Source of the DNA: Candidatus Rokubacteria bacterium 13_2_20CM_69_15_1
Lineage (GTDB): Bacteria; Methylomirabilota; Methylomirabilia; Rokubacteriales; CSP1-6
Assembly (NCBI GenBank): GCA_001914535.1
Contig: MNCR01000124.1
Location: 1 to 37,366 of the forward strand
DNA: 37,366 bases
Direction: 5' to 3'
This document shows, piece by piece, positions 25,175-33,658 of the stretch (positions are counted from its first letter, which is position 1; every line of letters starts with the position of its first letter). The translations under genes were made by a program, and so were the position numbers. The notes below the pieces were generated by a model, which did not search any database, was not told where the DNA came from, and was given only the letters and a program-made list of their open reading frames with translations.

Positions 25175-26484
25175 GCGAACCCGTCCTCGGCGCGCTCCTC
25201 ATCGCGCTCATGTTCGTCCTGTTCGCGATGGGGCTCGAGATCGCGGTGTCGCTCGGCGTCGTCGGCGTGCTCGGGCTCCTCTGGCTCAAAGGCTTCACGG
25301 TCGGGCTCGGCGTCGTCGGGTCGGTCGCGTGGTCGAACGCCACGAGCTTCTCCTTCATCGCGGTGCCGCTCTTCGTCTTCATGAGCGCGATCCTCCTGCA
25401 CTCGGGCATCGGCCGCGGACTCTTCACGGCGGTCGCGCGCTGGGTCGGCTTCCTGCCAGGCGGGCTCGCCGTCGCCAGCGTCTTCTCCTGCGCGATCTTC
25501 GCGGCGGTCTCCGGCTCGAGCGTGGCGACGGCGGCGACCATCGGCATGATCGCGATCCCCGAGATGGAGCGGCGCGGCTACGGCCGCCCCCTCATCTGCG
25601 GCTCGCTGGCCGCGGGCGGGACGCTGGGGATCCTGATCCCGCCCTCGATCCCCATGATCATCTACGGCGTGATGACGGAAACCTCGGTCGGTCACCTCTA
25701 CATGGCGGGTATCGTGCCCGGCGTGATCCTCGCCCTCATGTTCGCCCTCGCGATCGTCCTCTACGCCGTCGCCCGGCCGGAGGCGGCGCCGCGCCTCCGC
25801 TCAGACCGCGAGTCGTTCCGCGACAAGCTGCGCTCGGTCCGCGAGGTGGCCCCCGTCGCCGTCCTCATCCTGATCGTGCTCGGCGGCATGTACGTCGGCG
25901 TCGTGACCCCGACGGAGGCCGCCGCCCTCGGCTCGACGATGAGTCTCATCCTGGCCGCGCTCGCGCGCGGCCTCACCCGGGCGGCGCTCACCCGCGCCTT
26001 CGAGGAGACCGTGCGGACGACGTCGATGGTGGTCCTCATCATCATCTTTGCGTCCATCTTCTCGCACGTCATGGCGCTCGTCGGCGCGCCCCGCGCGCTC
26101 TTCTCGACGGTCCTGGGTCTCGGGCTGCCGAGGTGGGCGCTCTTCACGCTGATCTTCGGGTTCCTGCTGATCATCGCCTATGCCCTCGAGGAGCTGTCGG
26201 TGATGATCATCATTCTGCCGATCCTCTTTCCCCTGGTGACCGGTCTCGGCTTCGACCCGGTGTGGTTCGGGGTCATCATGATCGTCTGGCTCGAGATCGG
26301 CTTCATCACCCCGCCGGTCGGGCTGAATCTCTTCGTGATCCAGGGGCTCATGCCCGGTCTCAGCGGCCGGGAGATCACGCTCGGCACGACGCCGTTCGTG
26401 CTCCTGATGATCCTGCTCGTCGTGCTGCTCTTCCTCGTCCCAGACCTGGCGCTCTGGCTGCCGCGGCAGATGCTAGGGAAGTGA
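25171..26484 (+). CDS. TRAP transporter large permease (DctM family)
   Basis: SFSFIAVPLFVFMSAILLHSGIGRGLF...FAAVSGSSVATAATIGMIAIPEM...GILIPPSIPMIIYGVMTE; TTGA overlap. Confidence 0.95.
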   Translation: MSEPVLGALLIALMFVLFAMGLEIAVSLGVVGVLGLLWLKGFTVGLGVVGSVAWSNATSFSFIAVPLFVFMSAILLHSGIGRGLFTAVARWVGFLPGGLAVASVFSCAIFAAVSGSSVATAATIGMIAIPEMERRGYGRPLICGSLAAGGTLGILIPPSIPMIIYGVMTETSVGHLYMAGIVPGVILALMFALAIVLYAVARPEAAPRLRSDRESFRDKLRSVREVAPVAVLILIVLGGMYVGVVTPTEAAALGSTMSLILAALARGLTRAALTRAFEETVRTTSMVVLIIIFASIFSHVMALVGAPRALFSTVLGLGLPRWALFTLIFGFLLIIAYALEELSVMIIILPILFPLVTGLGFDPVWFGVIMIVWLEIGFITPPVGLNLFVIQGLMPGLSGREITLGTTPFVLLMILLVVLLFLVPDLALWLPRQMLGK

Positions 26485-26509
26485 GGCCGGCGCGAGACTC
26501 GGCACGCGA

Positions 26510-27163
26510 TCATGCGCCGGGCACGACCTCGCCGCGCTCGATCGTTGTGATGCGGTCGGTCAGAAGGCGCACCCGGTTTATGTCCGACTCCGCCACGAGC
26601 ACGGCGAGGCCGGGCTTTGTCGCCTGGAAGGCGCGCACGACCTCGGCCATGCGCGCGGACAGCGCCGGCGACACGCCTTCCATCGGCTCGTCGAGCAACA
26701 GGAGGCTGTGCGCGCAGAAGAGCGCCCGGCCGAGGGCGACCAGCTTCTGCTGGCCTCCGCTGAGCGCGGACGCCAGGCGGCGACCGAGCGGCACCAGCTC
26801 GGGCAAGAGGGCCGCCACCGCGTCCCAGCGCTCGTCGGCGTCCTGGCGCCCCTGGCCCCAGGCCGGGACGAGGAGGTTGTCTTTGACGGTGAGCGAGCCG
26901 ATGAGGCGGCGGTCTTCCGGCATGTAGCCGATTCCGAGGCGTCCGCGCTCGAACGGTGGGAGGCGGACGATGTCCCGGTTGTCGAGGACGACGTTGCCCG
27001 ACTCCACCGGCACGAGCCCCATGACGCTGCGGAGCGTCGTCGTCTTGCCCGCGCCGTTCCGGCCGACGAGGCCCACGATGGAGCCGGTCGGGATCTCGAG
27101 GGAGAGCGCGCGAAGGATCGCGAGCCCGCCGAGCCGGACCCCGAGACCCTGAACGCTCAGCAT
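26510..27163 (-). CDS. livF: ABC transporter ATP-binding protein, LivF type
   Basis: VGRNGAGKTTTLRSVMGLV...RGRLGIGYMPEDRR...LSGGQQKLVALGRAL...LLLDEPMEGVSP. Confidence 0.9.
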   Translation of the reverse strand: MLSVQGLGVRLGGLAILRALSLEIPTGSIVGLVGRNGAGKTTTLRSVMGLVPVESGNVVLDNRDIVRLPPFERGRLGIGYMPEDRRLIGSLTVKDNLLVPAWGQGRQDADERWDAVAALLPELVPLGRRLASALSGGQQKLVALGRALFCAHSLLLLDEPMEGVSPALSARMAEVVRAFQATKPGLAVLVAESDINRVRLLTDRITTIERGEVVPGA

Positions 27164-27164
27164 G

Positions 27165-27920
27165 CTACGGTCGCCCCAGAAGCGCCCGCCGCACCGCGGG
27201 GTCGGCGAGCACGGCGTCGGGCGACCCGCTGGCGACGACCTTGCCCTCGTCGAACGCGAGCACGCGCTCCGCGTAACGCTCGACGACCTCCATGTCGTGC
27301 TCGACGAAGATCGTCGTCACGCCCGTCCCCTTGAGCACCGGGACCAGCGTGTCCATCACCTTCGATTTGTCCCTCGCGCTCACGCCGCTCGTCGGCTCGT
27401 CCATCAATAAGATCCGAGGGCGTCGGGCGAACGAGAGCGCCACGTCGAGGAGCTTCCGCGCGCCCTCGGGAAGCTGGCCCGCGTCGTGGGAGGCATGCTC
27501 CTCCAGGCCGAACTGGACCAGGATGCGGCGCGCGTCGTCCAGCCGGTCGACGCGCACGAGGGGCGTCCAGAACCCGCGCGCCCGTCCCGCCCGAATCGCG
27601 AGCGCCAGGACGAGGTTCTCCAGCACGCTGAGAGAGAGGTAGAGCTGGGGCATCTGGAAGGAGCGGGCGATGCCGAGATCCGCGACGGCCCGTGGAAGGA
27701 GGCCCGTGATGTCCTTTCCCTGAAAGCGGATCCGCCCCCGGTCGGGCTTCACATACCCCGTGATCATATTGAGGAGGGTGGTCTTGCCGGAGCCGTTCGG
27801 GCCGACGATGCCCACGAGCTCGCCCTCCTGGAACCGGAGGCTCAGATCCTCCGCGGCGCGGACCATGCCGAAGAACTTGGTCAGGCCGACCGTCTCGAGG
27901 ACCGCGCCTACCGGATCCAC
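27165..27920 (-). CDS. livG: ABC transporter ATP-binding protein, LivG type
   Basis: GTG start at 27920; VETVGLTKFFGMVRAAEDLSLRF...VGPNGSGKTTLLNMITGYVKPDRG...LLMDEPTSGVS...FVEHDMEVVERYAERVLAFDEGKVVASG. Confidence 0.92.
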   Translation of the reverse strand: MDPVGAVLETVGLTKFFGMVRAAEDLSLRFQEGELVGIVGPNGSGKTTLLNMITGYVKPDRGRIRFQGKDITGLLPRAVADLGIARSFQMPQLYLSLSVLENLVLALAIRAGRARGFWTPLVRVDRLDDARRILVQFGLEEHASHDAGQLPEGARKLLDVALSFARRPRILLMDEPTSGVSARDKSKVMDTLVPVLKGTGVTTIFVEHDMEVVERYAERVLAFDEGKVVASGSPDAVLADPAVRRALLGRP

Positions 27921-28834
27921 CGTCTCACCATCCCGGTCAGGCTCCAGAGGCCTCCGGGCAGGAAGAAGATGATGATCAGGAGGACGAGGCCCAGGGTCAT
28001 CTGCCAGGTGTACGGGGAGTATTTGAAGGCGTAGTTGCGCACGAACTCGAAGACGATGGAGCCGGCGACGGGCGCCAGCACGCTCCCCGTCCCGCCGAGC
28101 AGCGCGACGAAGACGAACTCCCCCGACTGGGTCCAGAACGAGACCTCGGGGACGATGTGGCCGACCGAGAAGCCGGCCAGGACACCGCCCACGCTCGCCA
28201 GCACTCCGGCGACGATGTACGAGCAATAGATCGCCTGGCGGACCGAGGCGCCCATGTACTCGACGCGCACCTCGTTGTCGCGCACCGCGCGCAGCGTGTA
28301 GCCGAGCGGCGAGGCGGTGAAGCGGTAGGCGACGTAGAGGAGGAGCGCGGTGAGGACGACCGTCACGTAGTAGATCGTGAGGCGCAAGTGCGCGGCGGCC
28401 GGCTTGACTCCGGCGAGCAGGGGAGTGGGAAGCCTCAACCCGTCGGTGCCGCCGGTGACTGCGTAGAACTTGAGGAGGATGGCGTAGAGGACCATCGAGA
28501 AGGCGAGGTTGAGGAGGCCAAAGTGCATGCCTCGATAGCGCGCGAGGAGCAACCCGAGCAGGGCGCTCGCGGCGGCGCCCGTCACCACCGCGAGGACGAG
28601 GACCACGAGCCCGTCGTGCACCCCGAGGAATTTCACCGCGAAGCCCGCGGTGTACGCGCCCACCGCGTAGTAGAGGGCGTGGCCGAAGGTGAGGAGCCCG
28701 CCGCGCAGGAGCAGCACGATGCCGAGGACGGCGAGCGCCTTTGCCCAGGCGAGCGTCAGGAGAAAGGTGATCCACTCGGGGAGGAAGGGCGGCACCACGA
28801 GGAACAGCGCGAGCCCAGCGAGCGCGATCGCCAC
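27908..28834 (-). CDS. livM: Branched-chain amino acid-type ABC permease, LivM
   Basis: 308 aa; LRGGLLTFGHALYYAVGAYTAGF...GFSVGHIVPEVSFWTQSGEFVFVALLGGTGSVLAPVAGSIVFEFVR. Confidence 0.92.
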   Translation of the reverse strand: MAIALAGLALFLVVPPFLPEWITFLLTLAWAKALAVLGIVLLLRGGLLTFGHALYYAVGAYTAGFAVKFLGVHDGLVVLVLAVVTGAAASALLGLLLARYRGMHFGLLNLAFSMVLYAILLKFYAVTGGTDGLRLPTPLLAGVKPAAAHLRLTIYYVTVVLTALLLYVAYRFTASPLGYTLRAVRDNEVRVEYMGASVRQAIYCSYIVAGVLASVGGVLAGFSVGHIVPEVSFWTQSGEFVFVALLGGTGSVLAPVAGSIVFEFVRNYAFKYSPYTWQMTLGLVLLIIIFFLPGGLWSLTGMVRRWIR

Positions 28835-28840
28835 GAGGGC

Positions 28841-29734
28841 TCAGATCCTTCGCGCCTCGACCTGACCGAAGAGGCCCTGGGGCCGGAAGAGCAGCACCAG
28901 CGCCATGATCAGGTAGATGGCGAAGAGGTCGAGCTCGGGGACGAGGTGCACGGCGGTCGCCCGGGCCAGGCCCACCAGCACGGCTCCGAGGGCCGCGCCG
29001 CCGATCGACCCGAGTCCGCCGATGGCGACGACGGCAAACGACACCACGATGACCTCGGCGCCGATCCCGGGTACGAGCGAGAACATCGGCGCGGTGAACG
29101 CGCCGCCGAGCGCGGCGAAGACGGCCCCCAGCGTGAAGGCCAGGGTGTAGATCCGCGGCACGTTTACGCCCAGGGCGGCGCTCATCTCGCGGTCCGTGAT
29201 GACCGAGACCAGCACCTTCCCGAAGCGCGTGCGCGTCACGACGAGCCACAGGAGGAGGCCCGTGACGACGGCGATGCCGGTGAGCAGAAACGGGTAGCCC
29301 GCGTAGTCGACGCCCCCCAGCCTCACGACTCCCATGTACGTGTACGGCTTGTCGGCAAAGAGCGGGCTCACGCCCCACGCGAGCTTGATGACGTCCTCGA
29401 GGATCAGAAGGATGGAGAAGGTGAGGAGGATCTGGATCTCCTCCGCCTTGCCGTAGACCCGCCGGAGGAAGAGCCGCTCGATGACGGGCCCGGCCGTCAC
29501 GCCGATGACCACGGCGGCCAAGAAGAGCAAGAGGTAGCTCAGCACGGGCCAGGCATTCGATCCCCAGCCGAGGACGAGCCAGGCGCCCATGTACGCCCCG
29601 AGGGCGTAGAGGTTCCCGTGGGCGAGGTTCAGGATGCGGACGACGCCGTACGTGAACGTGAGGCCGGCCGACACGAGGAACAGCCACGACGCGTAGCTGA
29701 TCCCGTCGAGCGCGATGACGATGAGGAGGTTCAG
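28841..29734 (-). CDS. livH: Branched-chain amino acid-type ABC permease, LivH (probable CTG start)
   Basis: LNLLIVIALDGISYASWLFLVSAGLTFTYGVVRILNLAHGNLYALGAYMGAWL...; the first canonical in-frame start (GTG, 29674) would remove part of TM1. Confidence 0.85.
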   Translation of the reverse strand: MNLLIVIALDGISYASWLFLVSAGLTFTYGVVRILNLAHGNLYALGAYMGAWLVLGWGSNAWPVLSYLLLFLAAVVIGVTAGPVIERLFLRRVYGKAEEIQILLTFSILLILEDVIKLAWGVSPLFADKPYTYMGVVRLGGVDYAGYPFLLTGIAVVTGLLLWLVVTRTRFGKVLVSVITDREMSAALGVNVPRIYTLAFTLGAVFAALGGAFTAPMFSLVPGIGAEVIVVSFAVVAIGGLGSIGGAALGAVLVGLARATAVHLVPELDLFAIYLIMALVLLFRPQGLFGQVEARRI

Positions 29735-29759
29735 GCCAGACGTTCGCTGCCCGCCGACC

Positions 29760-31073
29760 TCACGGGCACTGGGCGCCGCTGAAACCCTGGTCGATCCAGT
29801 CCAGGGTCTTCACCCCGTCGGGAGGGTTGACGCACTTGGCCGGGAACACCCGCACGCTGGTGAGCACGTTCTGCTTCCGCTGCGCGTCCAGCTTCACTGT
29901 CCCGTAGAGGGAGTCCTCGATGGCCTGGTGACCACCGCCGACCGCCATCGCGATGCGCCCGCTCGGCGAATCGAACTCGAGATACTCGAAGGCGCGCACG
30001 ACGTCGTCCACGCTCGGCCACCGGCCGGCCGCTTTGATCGCCTTCTCGTAGGCCGCTTTCACGCCCTGGAGCGCCTGCACCATGTGATAGCTCCCGTGGG
30101 GCGACCCGCACGGCTCGCCGAACTTCTTCGTGCAGCGCTCGATGAACTCCCTCTGGAGCCGATTCTTGGCCGGGTCGGGTATCTCGGGCCAGTGCGTCCC
30201 GCGGAACCCGATCACGAAGCCTTCGGGCAGGTCCCGAAACTCCTTGAAGAGGAACGCCGAGTTGTTGTGGATGACGAGGCTCTGGCGGAAGAGCCCGCGG
30301 ACCCGGCCTTGGCTGTTCACCGAAGCGAGGTCCGTCCCCCAGAGGCTGTGGAATACCACGTCGGGCTTGGCGGTGAGAAGCTTCGAGATCTCGGCCGACA
30401 GATCGCCCTGGAAGAGCTTCGGCCAGAGGGTCTCGACCACCTGGACGTCGGGCTTCAGCTTGCGGAGGGCGCGGATGAAGATCTCCCACGAGTCCCGCCC
30501 CCACGCGTAGTCCTGGTTGAGGCCGGCCACCGTCTTCACGTCAGGCTTGGCGGTCAGGAGATAGCGGGCGGCGCCGATCCCGTCGATGCCCGTATGGGCG
30601 GCGGTGCGGAACACGTACTTGTACTTGGCCTCCTCGAAGACCCGCGTGGTCCCGCAGTCGAAGAGGACGGTGAGGACCCGGAGCTCCTCGGCCACCGGCG
30701 GCACGGCCACGCAGTTGGCGCTCGAGATATAGCCGACGACCAGGTCCACCTTCTCGTCCGCCGCGAGCCGCCGGAACTCGGCGACGACCTTGTCGCCGGG
30801 GCCGGCCTCGTCGGTGAGGACCGGCACGAGCTTCGCCCCGCCGACACCGCCCTCGTCGTTGATCTTCTCCACCCAGGCGTCGGCGGCCTTCTTGGCTGGA
30901 ATGCCGAAGGTGCTGGAGGCGGGCCCTGAGAGCAGCGTCACGATGCCGATCCGGAGCTCCTTCGGCGCGCCGGCGACCTTGGGGGAAGGCGCCTGGGCGG
31001 CCGCGAGGGACAACACAACGGCAATCACACCAGTCACGCTCAGCGCGATCACGCCCAGAAGACGCGTCTTCAT
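29760..31073 (-). CDS. Branched-chain amino acid-type ABC substrate-binding protein
   Basis: MKTRLLGVIALSVTGVIAVVLSLAAAQAPSPKVAGAPKELRIGIVTLLSGPASSTFGIPAKKAADAWVEKINDEGGVGG.... Confidence 0.92.
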   Translation of the reverse strand: MKTRLLGVIALSVTGVIAVVLSLAAAQAPSPKVAGAPKELRIGIVTLLSGPASSTFGIPAKKAADAWVEKINDEGGVGGAKLVPVLTDEAGPGDKVVAEFRRLAADEKVDLVVGYISSANCVAVPPVAEELRVLTVLFDCGTTRVFEEAKYKYVFRTAAHTGIDGIGAARYLLTAKPDVKTVAGLNQDYAWGRDSWEIFIRALRKLKPDVQVVETLWPKLFQGDLSAEISKLLTAKPDVVFHSLWGTDLASVNSQGRVRGLFRQSLVIHNNSAFLFKEFRDLPEGFVIGFRGTHWPEIPDPAKNRLQREFIERCTKKFGEPCGSPHGSYHMVQALQGVKAAYEKAIKAAGRWPSVDDVVRAFEYLEFDSPSGRIAMAVGGGHQAIEDSLYGTVKLDAQRKQNVLTSVRVFPAKCVNPPDGVKTLDWIDQGFSGAQCP

Positions 31074-31163
31074 CAAGCTCTCCCAGTGGTTGGTCGGCTG
31101 GAACGCGGGAAGGATAGCCGGGACGCCGGTCGCCGTCAATGAAGAGGACGCGAAGACAAGCCG

Positions 31164-31739
31164 CTACCGCAGGAGGTCGGCCACCGCGATGCGCGCCGAC
31201 GGCAGCGCCAGCAGCGCGACCAGGGACGTCGGCGCCAGCGTCTCCATCGATCGGTACCGCCAGCGGTAGGCCGCCGACGGGTCCGGACCCGGATCGCGAT
31301 ACACCTCCAGGACACCATCGATGAGATTAAGGATCCAGTAGTCCCGAACTCCGGCCCGCGCATAGAGACTGCCCTTATGCTCGCGATCGAGGTCGAGACT
31401 CGAGTCCGCGACCTCCAGGACGAGTGCCGGACGCGCGGGGTGGGAGGCGCGGTAATCCGCGCGGACTCCAGCCACGACGGCGAGGTCGGGCTCCGGCACC
31501 GACTCGTCGTCGAGCGCCACCGGCATCTGAGCCCTCACGATCCAACCGGGCGGGAGAATGGCTCTGAGCGCATCATCGGCAGCGCCGACGGCAGTCGCAT
31601 GGCGGCTGCCTTGAGGCTCGGCGACGACAAGGTGACCGCCGATGAGTTCGACTGGATCGTGTTGAAACGCACCGAGATCCACCAGTCGCTCGTACTCGAC
31701 GCGTTTCCACCGCCGCAGAGTGAGTGGCGGTGCCATCAT
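31164..31739 (-). CDS. Uma2 family endonuclease-like protein (DUF820)
   Basis: VDLGAFQHDPVELIGGHLVVAEPQGSRHATAV...SVPEPDLAVVAG...PALVLEVADSSLDLDREHKGSLYARAGVRDYWILNLIDGVLEVYRDP. Confidence 0.88.
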   Translation of the reverse strand: MMAPPLTLRRWKRVEYERLVDLGAFQHDPVELIGGHLVVAEPQGSRHATAVGAADDALRAILPPGWIVRAQMPVALDDESVPEPDLAVVAGVRADYRASHPARPALVLEVADSSLDLDREHKGSLYARAGVRDYWILNLIDGVLEVYRDPGPDPSAAYRWRYRSMETLAPTSLVALLALPSARIAVADLLR

Positions 31740-31807
31740 GGGCCCAACCTAGCGGGCCCTGGCACAGGCGTCAACATCAACGTGTCGATGAGTCTTGGGC
31801 ATCACCC

Positions 31808-32719
31808 TCACAACCGCGGGTCGAGCGCGTCGCGGATGGCGTCGCCGACGAAGTTCAGTCCCACCACGGTGACGAACAGGGCGGCACCCGGCCCGAAGAC
31901 GATCCAGGGCGCTTGCTGCAGGTAGCCGCGGCCCGCGTTGATCATGCTGCCCCAGGAGGCGCCCGGCGGCTGGATGCCGAGCCCCAGGAAGGACAGGGAC
32001 GCCTCGGCGAGGATGGCAAAGGCGACGCTCAGCGAGGCCTGGACGACGATCGGCGGGGCGGCGTTCGGCAGCACGTGGTGCCAGGCGATGCGCCAGCCGG
32101 GCGCGCCGAGGGCACGGGCGGCGTCCACGTACTCGCGCGCCGTGATGGCGAGCACCTGGCCGCGCATGAGGCGGGCGAAGGTTGGAGTGTAGACGACGCC
32201 GAGCGCGATGAGCACGCCGCCGAGGCCCGCGCCGAGCACGGCGCCGAGGGCCAGCGCCAGGACGAGCGGGGGAAACGAGAGGACGGCGTCCATCGCCCGC
32301 ATCACGAGCCCGTCGGCGCGTCCGCCCGCGTAGCCCGCCAGTACGCCGAGCAGGCTCCCTGCCACGGCCGCGACCGCGACCGACGCGAAGCCCGCCACGA
32401 GCGAGACGCGCGTGCCCCAGATGACGCGCGACATCACGTCGCGCCCGATATTATCGGTGCCGAGCAGGTGCGCGCGCCCCGGCCGCGCGAGCGCCAGGCC
32501 GAGGTTCTGCTCGAGCGGGTCGTACGGCGCCAGGAGCGGCGCGCCGAGCGCCACCAGCACGGCCGCCACCAAGACCGCGGCGCCGAACGGCGCCAGCCGC
32601 GCGCGCGCGGCGCGGTGCAGCACCACCCACCGCCGCTCCCGCGCGGGTGGTGGAGCCGCCGGGCGCGCGATCGCCGCCGTGCGCTCAGCGATATCGGATC
32701 CGGGGATCGATCCAGCCAT
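31808..32719 (-). CDS. ABC transporter permease, DppC/OppC type
   Basis: HLLGTDNIGRDVMSRVIWGTRVSLVAGF...YVDAARALGAPGWRIAWHHVLPN...EASLSFLGLGIQPPGASWGSMIN. Confidence 0.92.
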   Translation of the reverse strand: MAGSIPGSDIAERTAAIARPAAPPPARERRWVVLHRAARARLAPFGAAVLVAAVLVALGAPLLAPYDPLEQNLGLALARPGRAHLLGTDNIGRDVMSRVIWGTRVSLVAGFASVAVAAVAGSLLGVLAGYAGGRADGLVMRAMDAVLSFPPLVLALALGAVLGAGLGGVLIALGVVYTPTFARLMRGQVLAITAREYVDAARALGAPGWRIAWHHVLPNAAPPIVVQASLSVAFAILAEASLSFLGLGIQPPGASWGSMINAGRGYLQQAPWIVFGPGAALFVTVVGLNFVGDAIRDALDPRL

Positions 32720-33629
32720 AAAGAAGATCGACGAGGAGATTGCTCAGGATGAAGCCGAGGGCGATCAGGAGAATCACGCCTTGCACCAACGGGTAGTCGC
32801 GCGCGAAGACGGCCTCGACCACGAGGCGGCCGACGCCGGGCAGGGCGAAGACGTATTCGGTGATGACGGCGCCGCCGATCAGCGTCCCGAGCTGCAGCCC
32901 GAGCACGGTGACGACGGGGATCAGGGCGTTCTTCAAGACGTGGCCGCGGATGACTCGCCACTCCGACAGTCCCTTGGCCCGGGCGGTGCGCACGTAGTCC
33001 TCGCCCAGCGCCTCGAGCATGCTCGAGCGCAGCGTCCGCGTGATGACGGCCGCCAGCGCGAGGCCCAGCGTGACGGCGGGGAGCAGGAGCGACCGCAACC
33101 CGTTCAGCGGCTCCTCGACGGGGTCCGTGTAGCCGGAGATCGGCAGCCAGCGCAGCGTCACGCCAAACAAAAAGATGAGCAGGAGCGCCAGGAGAAAGTT
33201 CGGCATGCAGATCCCGAAGAGCGCGAACGACGTCCCGGCGCGGTCGACGGCCGTGTTGCGGCGGGCCGCGGAGACGATCCCCACCGGGAAGGCGATCAGC
33301 AGCGAAACGGCCATCGCGAGCAGGGCCAGCTCGAGGCTCGGCCGGATTCGGCGGCTCACGTTCTCGATGACGGGCTCGCCGTTGCGGATCGAGCGCCCGA
33401 GGTCGCCGCGGAGCAGCCGGCGCATCCAGGCCGCGTACTGCTCGTGGATCGGCCGGTCGAGGCCGAGCTCCTTACGGAGACTTGCCTTCGCCTCGGCGTC
33501 CACGGACTCCGCCATCATGGCGTCGATGGGATCGCCGGGCGTCAGATGGAGGAGCGCGAAGACGCCGGCCGTGACGAGGAGAAGGACCGGAACGGTCGCG
33601 GCCAGGCGGTGCAGGACGAGGCGACCCAT
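32685..33629 (-). CDS. ABC transporter permease, DppB/OppB type
   Basis: LLHLTPGDPIDAM...LLRGDLGRSIRNGEPV...DYVRTARAKGLSEWRVIRGHVLKNALIPVVTVLGLQLGTLIGGAVITE...IDPRIRYR. Confidence 0.94.
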   Translation of the reverse strand: MGRLVLHRLAATVPVLLLVTAGVFALLHLTPGDPIDAMMAESVDAEAKASLRKELGLDRPIHEQYAAWMRRLLRGDLGRSIRNGEPVIENVSRRIRPSLELALLAMAVSLLIAFPVGIVSAARRNTAVDRAGTSFALFGICMPNFLLALLLIFLFGVTLRWLPISGYTDPVEEPLNGLRSLLLPAVTLGLALAAVITRTLRSSMLEALGEDYVRTARAKGLSEWRVIRGHVLKNALIPVVTVLGLQLGTLIGGAVITEYVFALPGVGRLVVEAVFARDYPLVQGVILLIALGFILSNLLVDLLYGWIDPRIRYR

Positions 33630-33658
33630 GCGGCGCGCCGCCGGCGGTTAGCCCGGCC

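Noticed and set aside
28157-29782. 541-aa plus-strand ORF rich in E, D, R and H
   Set aside because: Antisense shadow of livM/livH; charged low-complexity composition mirrors membrane-protein codons.
31164-31739. Uma2 protein as evidence of a mobile element or defence system
   Set aside because: Uma2 proteins are common stand-alone genes in many soil bacteria; no transposase, terminal repeats or defence partners are visible nearby.
31741-31760. GGGCCC-N8-GGGCCC hairpin upstream of Uma2
   Set aside because: Only 6 bp of GC-rich self-palindromic sequence, expected by chance at this composition.
31724-32752. 342-aa plus-strand ORF
   Set aside because: Antisense shadow of the DppC permease; extremely Arg/Glu/Gly-rich.
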